Below are positions 1-6,349 of a stretch of DNA of 8,895 nt, one piece after another. The stretch covers positions 1 to 8,895 of the forward strand of contig CAYFGW010000213.1 in NCBI GenBank assembly GCA_964342365.1, read 5' to 3'. Both the position numbers and the translations under genes were made by a program. Under the pieces are notes generated by a model, which saw only the letters and a program-made list of their open reading frames with translations, did not search any database and had not been told where the DNA came from. Source of the stretch: CAXRDE01 sp964342365. Lineage in GTDB: Bacteria; Cyanobacteriota; Sericytochromatia; UBA7694. Each line of letters begins with the position of its first letter. The first letter of the stretch is position 1.

Positions 1-723
1 CCGGGCCGTGATTTCCAGATGCCCGCCGGTGTCCACCCCTTCACCGTTGGCGTATGTGGCCCAGCGGTAGTTATTGATGCCCAGGGGTGCAAATAAACGA
101 CGGTCTGCAAAAGCTTCAAAAGAGCCCTGACTGCGCCGGGCCATCAAATCCCCCAGCGCTACCACGCCGCCGGTGCAATAACGACTCCGGGTGCCGGGCG
201 TGTGTTTTTGTGCCAGATTGTAAAAGTAGCGGGCCCAGTGTGGCGAGAGATACATCCATTCCTCGTTGCCGGGCGACCAGAAGTCACGGTCATTGCAGTC
301 TTTGCCGCTGGACATGGTGAGCAAATCCTGAACGGAAAAAGGAAGGTCTTCTTCTGTTAGGGGCTCTTCAAGGCTCAGGAGTCCTTCTTCAATGGCCATA
401 CCCGTCAACAATCCGGTAATGCTTTTGGTGGCCGAACGAATATCGTGTGGCGTATCCGAGGTGTAGCCATTGGCGTATTTTTCAATCAGCAGTTTGTCTT
501 TGTGCCACACGAGTAGGGCGTGGAGTTCATGGGGGGCCTGGGCATCGATTTGTTCTATCATGCTGGTGAGGATAGGGATGTCGGCCAGTGCGTTTTCTTC
601 GGGCGGCTCAAGGGTAAAGACGTCTTTTTCAAAGGGGGCTGAGGGGGTGGACTGCAAGGGGGCTGCGCAGCCATGAAGTAAAGTGCTCATGAGTAAGAGT
701 AAAAAAACCAAACGGGGACTCAT
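1..723 (-). CDS. Beta-lactamase-family serine hydrolase lipoprotein (3' end cut by window edge)
   Basis: The first 241 codons of a serine hydrolase of the class C beta-lactamase/DD-peptidase fold (COG1680 type) are present; the C-terminal part lies beyond the left edge. Residues 1-19 form a lipoprotein signal peptide: a short basic start, a leucine-rich core and a lipobox-like L-H-G-C with the lipidated cysteine at 19. The His at -2 is unusual for a lipobox. The nucleophile motif SxxK is S97-A-T-K100, followed by a hydrophobic helix. The second motif is Y182-C-T, in place of the YxN of true beta-lactamases; this form is, as I recall, common among uncharacterised hydrolases of the family. The third motif (KTG/HxG) is off the window. 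The ATG overlaps the stop of the DUF4340 gene as ATGA, so it is the last visible gene of the operon. It probably acts on the outer face of a membrane on peptidoglycan, an ester or an amide. The substrate is unknown, and antibiotic resistance should not be assumed. Confidence 0.85.
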   Translation of the reverse strand, partial: MSPRLVFLLLLMSTLLHGCAAPLQSTPSAPFEKDVFTLEPPEENALADIPILTSMIEQIDAQAPHELHALLVWHKDKLLIEKYANGYTSDTPHDIRSATKSITGLLTGMAIEEGLLSLEEPLTEEDLPFSVQDLLTMSSGKDCNDRDFWSPGNEEWMYLSPHWARYFYNLAQKHTPGTRSRYCTGGVVALGDLMARRSQGSFEAFADRRLFAPLGINNYRWATYANGEGVDTGGHLEITAR

Positions 724-1358
724 GCGTGTTCCAGCAGTCGTGTCAGGGCTTCTGGCACGTTGATATAACCCAAATAAACCATGTCTGTATCGGGATGATA
801 CACGTAAAAACCGGTGCCCGTGGGCGTGGAACGACCCAGCAGCAGGTGAGTCTGCACCGGCTTTTGCTTGACGGTGCCCTGCAGGTGCACCGTGATGGGC
901 AGCGCTGAATTTCCGTCAGAAGTGTGGATGTGCATATCTTTTTTTTGAGCGACCGTGGGGTTTTCTAAAAGCAAACGCTGGACGTTAAAGACCCGCAGCT
1001 GCTCAGCAGTGCGCTGAAGCAAAGCCTGTTCAAAATCCGACAAAAACAGGCTTTTGCCTGTGGGGCTCTCCTCGTGCAGCGTCCAAGGCTCCTCTTTGAA
1101 GCGGGCGTAAAGTTTTCGGCCGCCTTTGTGAAAATCAAATCCCCTGAGCGTGTCCCAGTGATGCACGCTGAGTAAGCTGCTCTGATTGGGTAAGTCTGAC
1201 AACGACGCTTGTTTTTCAGTGTCGGTTAAAAGGCGCTCGCGTCCGGCCTGCTGCCACCGTTCCTCAAAGAGCGTATATGTGCCAAAGCCCACACAAAGCA
1301 CGAGCGCACACAGGCTGAACTTCCACCGCTGCCAGAAACTCACGGTTTTCGCCACCAT
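720..1358 (-). CDS. DUF4340-like membrane-anchored protein
   Basis: A 212-residue protein with one N-terminal membrane segment (about residues 12-31) and a soluble domain probably on the outer face of the membrane. The C-terminal stretch around residues 172-197 (hydrophobic strand, Gly-Arg-Ser-Thr-Pro, then Gly-Phe-Tyr-Val-Tyr and Met-Val-Tyr-Leu) matches the pattern of DUF4340, a family of unknown function usually encoded beside GldG-type ABC auxiliary genes, as here. The reading frame is open back to a GTG at 1508, but that start would overlap the upstream gene by 169 bases and add 50 residues of low-complexity, Pro/Gly-rich sequence. The ATG at 1358 places the start just before the membrane segment and 16 bases before the upstream stop. 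No Shine-Dalgarno sequence is visible, so translation is probably coupled to the GldG-like gene (19-base overlap). It is shorter than many DUF4340 proteins. It is likely an accessory subunit of the ABC complex. Confidence 0.8.
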   Translation of the reverse strand: MVAKTVSFWQRWKFSLCALVLCVGFGTYTLFEERWQQAGRERLLTDTEKQASLSDLPNQSSLLSVHHWDTLRGFDFHKGGRKLYARFKEEPWTLHEESPTGKSLFLSDFEQALLQRTAEQLRVFNVQRLLLENPTVAQKKDMHIHTSDGNSALPITVHLQGTVKQKPVQTHLLLGRSTPTGTGFYVYHPDTDMVYLGYINVPEALTRLLEHA

Positions 1359-2689
1359 AACCACAGCCCAAGGCAAAAAAACAGACCGGGAGCCAGAATA
1401 ACGTGGATGATCCAGGCCCATCTCAAATGCTGTCCACTCAGAAAAAAGCGGGTGTCCCGGGGCGGGCGCGGGTGGATATCCATCAGGCCCGTGTCCCCCG
1501 TCAGCCACGCCACACTGTTAAGAAAGAAGTCCCGATTTCCCAACACGCTGGCAAAGCGATTGCTAATAAAGGTGGCGTTGCCCACCACCACCATGCGTGC
1601 TTTTTGGGTGGAATCGGAGGTGGGTATTTCTGCAGCCACCGCCAAACTCAGTGGTCCCACAGGATCCTCAGGACCCTGTTGGATCAGGGCGTCGTCTCCC
1701 AGCCGGGTTTCTCCCCAGCTTTTGGCGCTGGAGAACATGAGGGGCGTGATATTGGTTTTGGAGTCCTCGGCGGCTTCAATACTGCTGGCCAGCGGAAAAA
1801 AGACCGCCGTGCCCTTCAGATTTCGGGTCAGCGGATGTGCTTGAAAGCGGGTGATTAGTGGCACAGTTACGTCTTCTTGTAAGTTTTGCTGAGGATCCAC
1901 CACAATATTGTGGCCTACACGAATACCGTGAACCTGAAGCACTGCTTCAAAACCGCTGGCCACTCTGGGGGGCAGTAAAAGCAGTAAATGGCCGCCTTTG
2001 CGCAAGTATTCCTGTAAGGCCCTGCGTTCTTCTGTCAGAAGGCCCTGTCGGGGGCCAGCCCACACCACCACGCTGGCGTCATCGGGAACTTTGTACTGGG
2101 TTTTGGACAGCTGCAGCGGACGCACCGCGTAATTTTCCTGCTCCAGCTGGGTTTTGGCGATCCCCAATCCGCCCCGGTTATAACTGTCGTTGAGATCCAG
2201 TTCTCCGTGTCCCTGTAAAAAGTACACCGGCGGTTTATCTTTGCGGGTTACCGCCAGAATGGCCGAACTGAGGGCCTGTTCATCGGCACTGAGAATTTCC
2301 TTGCGCCCGCCGCCGCTCTCAATCACAAGGGTTTCATCCAGGCTCACTCTAAATTTTTCTACCAGACCCGGCTGAAGCTCAGGATCCACCATTTCATAAC
2401 TGAGTTGCCCCCCGGCCGCGCGAAAATAACCCCGCAGGCGATTTTCCACGCGCTGACGTTTGGCGCTTCGGGAACGATAAAAGGCGGTGACTTTCACTTC
2501 CTGGCGCTCGGCTTTGAGCCGTTTCAGCATTTTTGTGGTCTGGGGTGACAGGGTAAACTGCTGCTCGGGGGTCAGATCCAGTCGCACATCGTGGCGGCTG
2601 ATCCAGACATTAAAAAACAGGATCAGTCCCACCAGACTCAGGGTCATGACCCAGCCGGGCCCACTCAGCATTTTTAAGGGTTTAACCAC
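1340..2689 (-). CDS. GldG-like ABC transporter auxiliary protein (ABC_transp_aux)
   Basis: A 449-residue protein with an N-terminal membrane segment (about 13-30), a large soluble domain and a C-terminal membrane segment (about 422-445) ending in basic residues. This is the layout of GldG. Family hallmarks are the R-L-D-L-T-P-E and F-T-L-S-P-Q-T run just after the first membrane segment (36-51), the Q-G-H-G-E motif (159-163), a YLRKGGHLLLLLPP stretch (228-241), and the late V-V-G-N-A and F-F-L-N-S-V-A-W-L motifs. The start is GTG at 2689, preceded by GAGGG at a spacing of about 8 bases and overlapping the permease stop by 8 bases; an ATG at 2671 is possible but has no Shine-Dalgarno sequence. 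GldG works with GldA and GldF in Bacteroidota gliding, but homologues are widespread in non-gliding bacteria where the substrate is unknown. It probably forms the extracytoplasmic part of the ABC complex encoded by the two upstream genes. Confidence 0.9.
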   Translation of the reverse strand: MVKPLKMLSGPGWVMTLSLVGLILFFNVWISRHDVRLDLTPEQQFTLSPQTTKMLKRLKAERQEVKVTAFYRSRSAKRQRVENRLRGYFRAAGGQLSYEMVDPELQPGLVEKFRVSLDETLVIESGGGRKEILSADEQALSSAILAVTRKDKPPVYFLQGHGELDLNDSYNRGGLGIAKTQLEQENYAVRPLQLSKTQYKVPDDASVVVWAGPRQGLLTEERRALQEYLRKGGHLLLLLPPRVASGFEAVLQVHGIRVGHNIVVDPQQNLQEDVTVPLITRFQAHPLTRNLKGTAVFFPLASSIEAAEDSKTNITPLMFSSAKSWGETRLGDDALIQQGPEDPVGPLSLAVAAEIPTSDSTQKARMVVVGNATFISNRFASVLGNRDFFLNSVAWLTGDTGLMDIHPRPPRDTRFFLSGQHLRWAWIIHVILAPGLFFCLGLWLWWRKP

Positions 2690-3389
2690 GGTGTCGCCCT
2701 CGCTGTAAGCTCAGAGACAATGTGCTCAGGGCCAAAAGTGCCGCCAGAATCGAGAGATAAAAGGTGGTATCTGCCAGGGAAATCCAGCCCATGGAAAAAC
2801 TTTCCTGATGGCTATGCAGGGAGAGGGCTTTGAAGACTTTGTTTTCACCGGGTTCAAGCCCCAAAAACCACCACAATAGCGACACGCCAAAGGCCGAAAT
2901 GGCCGCTACCGTGGCGTTGCGGGCCCAGATAGAACTCAGCAAACCAATACCCATAAACACGCTGCCCATTAAAAATAGCCCGATATAACCGCTCACAATG
3001 GGGGCAATGGGCGGATTGCCCAGAAAGACCAAAAAGAGTGGGTAGTGCAGAGTGCATAAAAGCAGAAAGCCCAGCAGAATGAGGGCCGCCAGATATTTGC
3101 CCAGAATAATTTGACCCGTGTAAACAGGGGCGCTGAATAACAGGGGCAGGGTGTGCTGTTTGCGTTCTTCAGCAATCAAATGCATGGCCAGTAGCGGACC
3201 CAGTAAGAGTAAAATCACGGTGGTATTGGAAAACACGTAGCGCATGAGCTGAATATCCTGGGTGGATTTCAGAATGAGCACAAAGAAAAAGCCGCTCACC
3301 AGCAGAAAAAACGCGCTCAAAAAATAGGCCAGAGGAGAAGCATAATACAATCGCAGTTCTTTACGCATCAACACCCAGGTGGTCTTCAT
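2682..3389 (-). CDS. GldF-like ABC-2 type permease
   Basis: A 235-residue integral membrane protein with about six membrane segments (near residues 19-40, 55-72, 96-121, 130-153, 160-178 and 209-228), typical of the ABC-2 permease family. The N-terminus carries an amphipathic R-K-E-L-R-L-Y-Y stretch followed by S-P-L-A-Y, and the second segment is followed by A-E-E-R-K-Q-H-T-L-P-L-L-F-S-A-P, which matches the conserved coupling-helix region of GldF-like permeases (AEE...GT...LL...P). It overlaps the ATPase gene by 4 bases (ATGA) and the GldG-like gene by 8. A GGAAGAG sequence lies upstream of its ATG as a plausible ribosome site. It would pair with the ATPase, probably as a homodimer since only one permease gene is present. 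ABC-2 permeases usually export or extrude substrates; none can be named here. Confidence 0.9.
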   Translation of the reverse strand: MKTTWVLMRKELRLYYASPLAYFLSAFFLLVSGFFFVLILKSTQDIQLMRYVFSNTTVILLLLGPLLAMHLIAEERKQHTLPLLFSAPVYTGQIILGKYLAALILLGFLLLCTLHYPLFLVFLGNPPIAPIVSGYIGLFLMGSVFMGIGLLSSIWARNATVAAISAFGVSLLWWFLGLEPGENKVFKALSLHSHQESFSMGWISLADTTFYLSILAALLALSTLSLSLQRGRHRG

Positions 3390-4348
3390 GATTTCTCTTC
3401 CGATTCCTCTTTCGATTCGGCCTCCAGCAGTTCCAGAAAAACGTTTTCTAAGCTGCGTCGCTGTGGCTGGAGTTGTAAAACATCCCAGCCCTTGTAAATG
3501 ATTTCACGGGCCACTTTACCCTGGGTCTCGGGAGTGATAAGAGTCAGGCTGAGCTGTTCTGGAGTTCCACTGTAGGCACTGATAAGTGGGCTTAAATGCT
3601 GGCACAGGGCTTCAAAGGTACAGGACTTTTCCGAATCAGGAGTTGCAGACGCTATCCGTAGCACAAAATCTTGAGCGTGACGCCCTTTTTGCAAGGCATC
3701 CGGGGTACTATGAGCCAGAGTTTTGCCGTGCTGTAATACAATCACTTCGTCACAGATTTGTTCTACTTCATGAAGCAAGTGTGAGCTGAGAACAACGGTG
3801 GCGCTGCTTTTCAGGCTGCGAATCAACTCACGGGTCATTTGAATCTGGGCAGGGTCCAATCCGCTGGTGGGTTCGTCCAGGACCACCAGGGCCGGCTCGT
3901 GTAACAGGGCCATGGCCAATCCCGTACGCTGGCGATAACCTTTGGACAGGGTGAGGGGCTTTTTATGTAATACATCGCTCAAATGACAGGCTTCAGCCAT
4001 TTGTTTCATGCGTTCTTTGTGGGTACTGCGGGGTAATTTACGCAAACGGGCCACGAATTTCAGGTGCTCCCATACGCTCAGATGAGCATACAAAGGGGGA
4101 TGCTCAGGTAAATACCCCAGGTAACTCTGTGCCTGCATACGCTCTGAAAACATATCGTAGCCCATCACGCTAACACTGCCCTTTGTAGGTGGCTGTAAGC
4201 CCGTAATCATTTTCAGCGTGGTGGTTTTGCCCGCGCCGTTGGGGCCCAACAGTCCGAGAATCTGACCTGTTTCGAGTTTAAAAGAAAGATTGTCTACCGC
4301 CAGATGCTGGCCGTATTGACAGCTGACCTGTTGCAAAGAAAGGGTCAT
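3386..4348 (-). CDS. GldA-like ABC transporter ATP-binding protein
   Basis: A 320-residue ATPase subunit. Walker A is G35-P-N-G-A-G-K-T-T, with K41 the phosphate-binding lysine. The signature motif is L-S-K-G-Y-R-Q-R (134-141). Walker B is L-V-V-L-D-E-P (154-160), with catalytic E159. The switch histidine is H190. The Q-loop position reads Y-L-P-E-H-P-P-L-Y, with Glu where most ABC ATPases have Gln; this YLPE form, and Lys in place of the usual Gly in the signature, are typical of the GldA-type subfamily rather than a defect. The last ~90 residues form a C-terminal extension ending in a Glu/Lys/Ser-rich tail. The ATG overlaps the upstream stop (ATGA) and has a good Shine-Dalgarno GGGAG 5 bases before it. 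It powers the permease encoded immediately downstream and acts at the cytoplasmic face of the inner membrane. Confidence 0.95.
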   Translation of the reverse strand: MTLSLQQVSCQYGQHLAVDNLSFKLETGQILGLLGPNGAGKTTTLKMITGLQPPTKGSVSVMGYDMFSERMQAQSYLGYLPEHPPLYAHLSVWEHLKFVARLRKLPRSTHKERMKQMAEACHLSDVLHKKPLTLSKGYRQRTGLAMALLHEPALVVLDEPTSGLDPAQIQMTRELIRSLKSSATVVLSSHLLHEVEQICDEVIVLQHGKTLAHSTPDALQKGRHAQDFVLRIASATPDSEKSCTFEALCQHLSPLISAYSGTPEQLSLTLITPETQGKVAREIIYKGWDVLQLQPQRRSLENVFLELLEAESKEESEEKS

Positions 4349-5004
4349 AAATGCTCCCAGTAGGCAATTTCTGTGCGCAGGTTTTCCCGGGCAGCCCGTT
4401 CTTTGTGTTGACGAAATTCGGGGGTATGGTAAATAAAGTCCGCCGCCAGCATGGTTTTAAGCACTTTAATGCGCCCCTGCCGGTAAAGGGCTTCTGGAAT
4501 CAGACGGTATTCTTTGCGAATCTGCTCCACGTAAAGGCTGTAGTGATCGCTGTGAGCCGATAAAATATTGAGATCAAAATCCAGAAACCAGAGTAAGTCT
4601 CGATCCACCGGCTCAGGCACCTGATGGTGATGGGCAGTGGTGTTGATCATAACGCTCACCGTGTTTACCACAGCTTCAGGCAGTCCCCACTTGCGCAGAT
4701 CCCGTCGGGCCCAGCGCGCGCTGCGTTTTTCGCTGTCTTTGCGCAGGGTGCTGTACACCGCATCGTGATACCAGATGGCCAGACTCACTGCTTCGGGGTT
4801 TTTGAGATGGTTTTGGTAGGTGTCTTTGAGCGTGAGCAGGGCCTCAATATGCTGCAGATTGTGATAATAACGCCCCATGCCTTCATAAGCACGGCACAGG
4901 GCATTGAAGCCGCGTTCGTGCAGATCAGAGGGCAATTCATGTTTCTGGCAAAGCCTTTGCCAGAGGGTGGTCCACCGGGTGTGAAGCATTTGGGTTTCGG
5001 GCAT
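4345..5004 (-). CDS. HD-superfamily metal-dependent phosphohydrolase (COG4339 type)
   Basis: A 219-residue soluble protein resembling the predicted metal-dependent HD-superfamily hydrolases grouped as COG4339. Visible motifs are Y-H-N-L-Q-H-I (47-53), the HD pair in W-Y-H80-D81-A-V-Y, S-E-K-R-S-A (91-96), a His cluster H125-H-H127 after I-N-T-T, and the late D-F-D-L-N-I-L (142-148). These supply the expected metal-binding His and Asp residues in order. No signal peptide or membrane segment is present, so it should be cytoplasmic. It is the first gene of the minus-strand operon and shares an ATGA overlap with the ABC ATPase. The natural substrate of this family is not established; nucleotide or other phosphate-ester hydrolysis is inferred from the fold. 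The ATG at 5004 is the first in frame; another Met lies at codon 6. Confidence 0.88.
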   Translation of the reverse strand: MPETQMLHTRWTTLWQRLCQKHELPSDLHERGFNALCRAYEGMGRYYHNLQHIEALLTLKDTYQNHLKNPEAVSLAIWYHDAVYSTLRKDSEKRSARWARRDLRKWGLPEAVVNTVSVMINTTAHHHQVPEPVDRDLLWFLDFDLNILSAHSDHYSLYVEQIRKEYRLIPEALYRQGRIKVLKTMLAADFIYHTPEFRQHKERAARENLRTEIAYWEHL

Positions 5005-5021
5005 GTTTTTTACGTCTTTTC

Positions 5022-5058
5022 TTTAGCAATTTTAACCCGTCTCCCCCTATAATGAAAA
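5022..5058 (-). promoter_or_regulatory. Candidate promoter of the six-gene minus-strand operon
   Basis: Read on the minus strand, TTTTCA (5058-5053) and TAAAAT (5034-5029) are separated by 18 bases. They match the sigma-70 consensus at four and five of six positions. Transcription would start near 5022, giving a leader of about 18 bases that contains only a weak purine-rich stretch (AAGAAAAG). The -35 element lies against the -10 of the divergent glycosyltransferase gene, so the two promoters overlap in a 55-base gap. This is a pattern match only. Confidence 0.35.
5048..5053 (+). promoter_or_regulatory. Consensus -10 box implying a leaderless glycosyltransferase mRNA
   Basis: A perfect TATAAT ends 6 bases before the ATG at 5060. 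A -10 box normally sets the transcription start about 7 bases downstream of its last base, which here falls on the A of the ATG. No Shine-Dalgarno sequence is present between the box and the start codon. The -35 region is poor (TTAGCA at 5023-5028, with a long 19-base spacer). Confidence 0.5.
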
Positions 5059-5059
5059 T

Positions 5060-6349
5060 ATGGAATCAGACCTTAACATTGTTTTGGTAAGTAACGGTCC
5101 GGGGGAATTGGCCACGTGGGTACGCCCTCTGATGCGCGAACTGCGTCAGGTTTTGCCCTCAGCGCGGGTGGTGATTGCACTGGTGCCCTGTCCGCACAGC
5201 AGTGGCCAGGAACAAAAATACGCCCGCAGTTTGCACGGGGCATACACCATGAGCCCGGAAGATACGCTGCATTATCTGATCACCGGAAATTTACCCAAAG
5301 GTTTAGCCCTGGCGCGTCAGGGCGTTATTCTACAGCTGGGCGGTGATACTCTTTTTGGGGTCAGTTTGAAGTGGCGCACCGGTTTTCCGCTGGCGGTATA
5401 TACCGAACAATGGGTGCAGTGGCGGCGACAGGTGAACCGCTTTTATTTCAAAACCCAAAAACATTTTCAAAAACACGCGCCCCGTTTAAAGGCTGAACAG
5501 GCCCTGGCGGTGGGAGATCTAATGCAAAGTGCGATTCCCGTCTCTTCTTCTCCGCTGCAAGCCCGCTCGGATTTGCAATTGCGCACGAATGCGCCCGTTA
5601 TTTCGTTCTTGCCCGGCAGTAAGCCGCTGAAGGTGTTGTTTTCTACCGCTTTTTTTGTGAGCGTGGTGGACGAGATTTCTTTACAGGTGCCCGAAGCCCA
5701 GTTTGTGCTGCTTCAATCCCCTTTTACGCCTTTAAGTCAGCTCAGAGAGGCGGTGCAGAACGAAAAGTACGTGCAGGTGCTCGGGGGAAGTAAAGCCAAA
5801 ATTGCCCACGATAAATCGGGTAGCGTGATGATTACACCCCAGGGCAATAAAATTCAAATTATTCCTCCTGAGTCGAACTATTCAGCCATGGAGGTGAGCG
5901 ATGTGAGCCTGACGCTGCCGGGCACCAATACCGCAGAATTGGCCACTCTGGGCACCCCCATGATGGTGCTTTTGCCCCTGAATCGTCCTGAACTATTGCC
6001 TCTGGACGGGATTCTGCAGTATTTACACCGTTTGCCCCTCGTGGGAAAATCCCTCAAAAAAACCCTGGTGCTGTCTCAGCTCAAAAAAATGCCTTTTCTG
6101 GCTTTGCCCAATCAAAAAGCTGAGCGTTTGCTGGTGCCGGAGTTCAGAGGGGTGCTCCACGCTGAAAGCATAGCCGGAGAGGCCGTGGACCTTTTGCAGG
6201 ATTCGATTCGCCGTCGAGAGATGTCCCGCCAGTTGCGGGCCACCATGCCCGCAGAACAGAGTGCCCGACGCATTGCCGAGGACCTGAGGGCGTTATTGGA
6301 GCAAAGTTACCCCCAAACCTTTGCGCAGGATCAGGCCAGCATTTTTTGA
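5060..6349 (+). CDS. LpxB-like GT-B glycosyltransferase (lipid-A-disaccharide synthase-related)
   Basis: A 429-residue protein resembling lipid-A-disaccharide synthase (LpxB, GT19) and the LpxB-related family reported mainly from Cyanobacteria and Deinococcus. The N-terminal Rossmann half opens with N-I-V-L-V-S-N-G-P-G-E-L-A-T-W (6-20), in the place of the glycine-rich GE loop of LpxB. The C-terminal half starts with I-S-F-L-P-G-S-K (181-188), the counterpart of the LPGSR motif, and carries L-P-G-T-N-T-A-E-L-A-T-L-G-T-P-M (286-301), the counterpart of the nucleotide-sugar-binding loop of LpxB. Its length suits LpxB (about 380-400 residues) with extra sequence in the C-terminal half. No lpxA, lpxC, lpxD or lpxK gene lies nearby, so a role in lipid A itself is not supported. 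It has no signal peptide and probably works at the cytoplasmic membrane surface. It is a single-gene unit divergent from the ABC operon, and its 3' end overlaps the convergent HEAT gene by 19 bases. Confidence 0.8.
   Translation: MESDLNIVLVSNGPGELATWVRPLMRELRQVLPSARVVIALVPCPHSSGQEQKYARSLHGAYTMSPEDTLHYLITGNLPKGLALARQGVILQLGGDTLFGVSLKWRTGFPLAVYTEQWVQWRRQVNRFYFKTQKHFQKHAPRLKAEQALAVGDLMQSAIPVSSSPLQARSDLQLRTNAPVISFLPGSKPLKVLFSTAFFVSVVDEISLQVPEAQFVLLQSPFTPLSQLREAVQNEKYVQVLGGSKAKIAHDKSGSVMITPQGNKIQIIPPESNYSAMEVSDVSLTLPGTNTAELATLGTPMMVLLPLNRPELLPLDGILQYLHRLPLVGKSLKKTLVLSQLKKMPFLALPNQKAERLLVPEFRGVLHAESIAGEAVDLLQDSIRRREMSRQLRATMPAEQSARRIAEDLRALLEQSYPQTFAQDQASIF

Noticed and set aside
80..723. Reading the truncated serine hydrolase as an antibiotic-resistance beta-lactamase
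   Set aside because: The SxxK motif is present, but the second motif is YCT instead of YxN, the third motif is outside the window, and the gene sits in an ABC/DUF operon rather than in a resistance context.
1359..1508. In-frame extension of the DUF4340 gene to a GTG at 1508
   Set aside because: It would overlap the GldG-like gene by 169 bases and add 50 Pro/Gly-rich residues in front of a good membrane anchor that starts right after the ATG at 1358.
1403..1858. Long open frames on the plus strand opposite the GldG-like gene (also 1407-1844)
   Set aside because: They are antisense to a well-recognised protein family, have shadow-like composition rich in Arg, Gly and Ser, and lack any recognisable domain or ribosome site.
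4078..4110. Missing Q-loop glutamine in the ABC ATPase (YLPE)
   Set aside because: Glu in this YLPE form is characteristic of GldA-type ATPases, so it is a family trait and not a loss of function.
4624..5052. 142-codon plus-strand open frame opposite the HD hydrolase
   Set aside because: It lies opposite a gene with clear HD motifs and shows no motif of its own.
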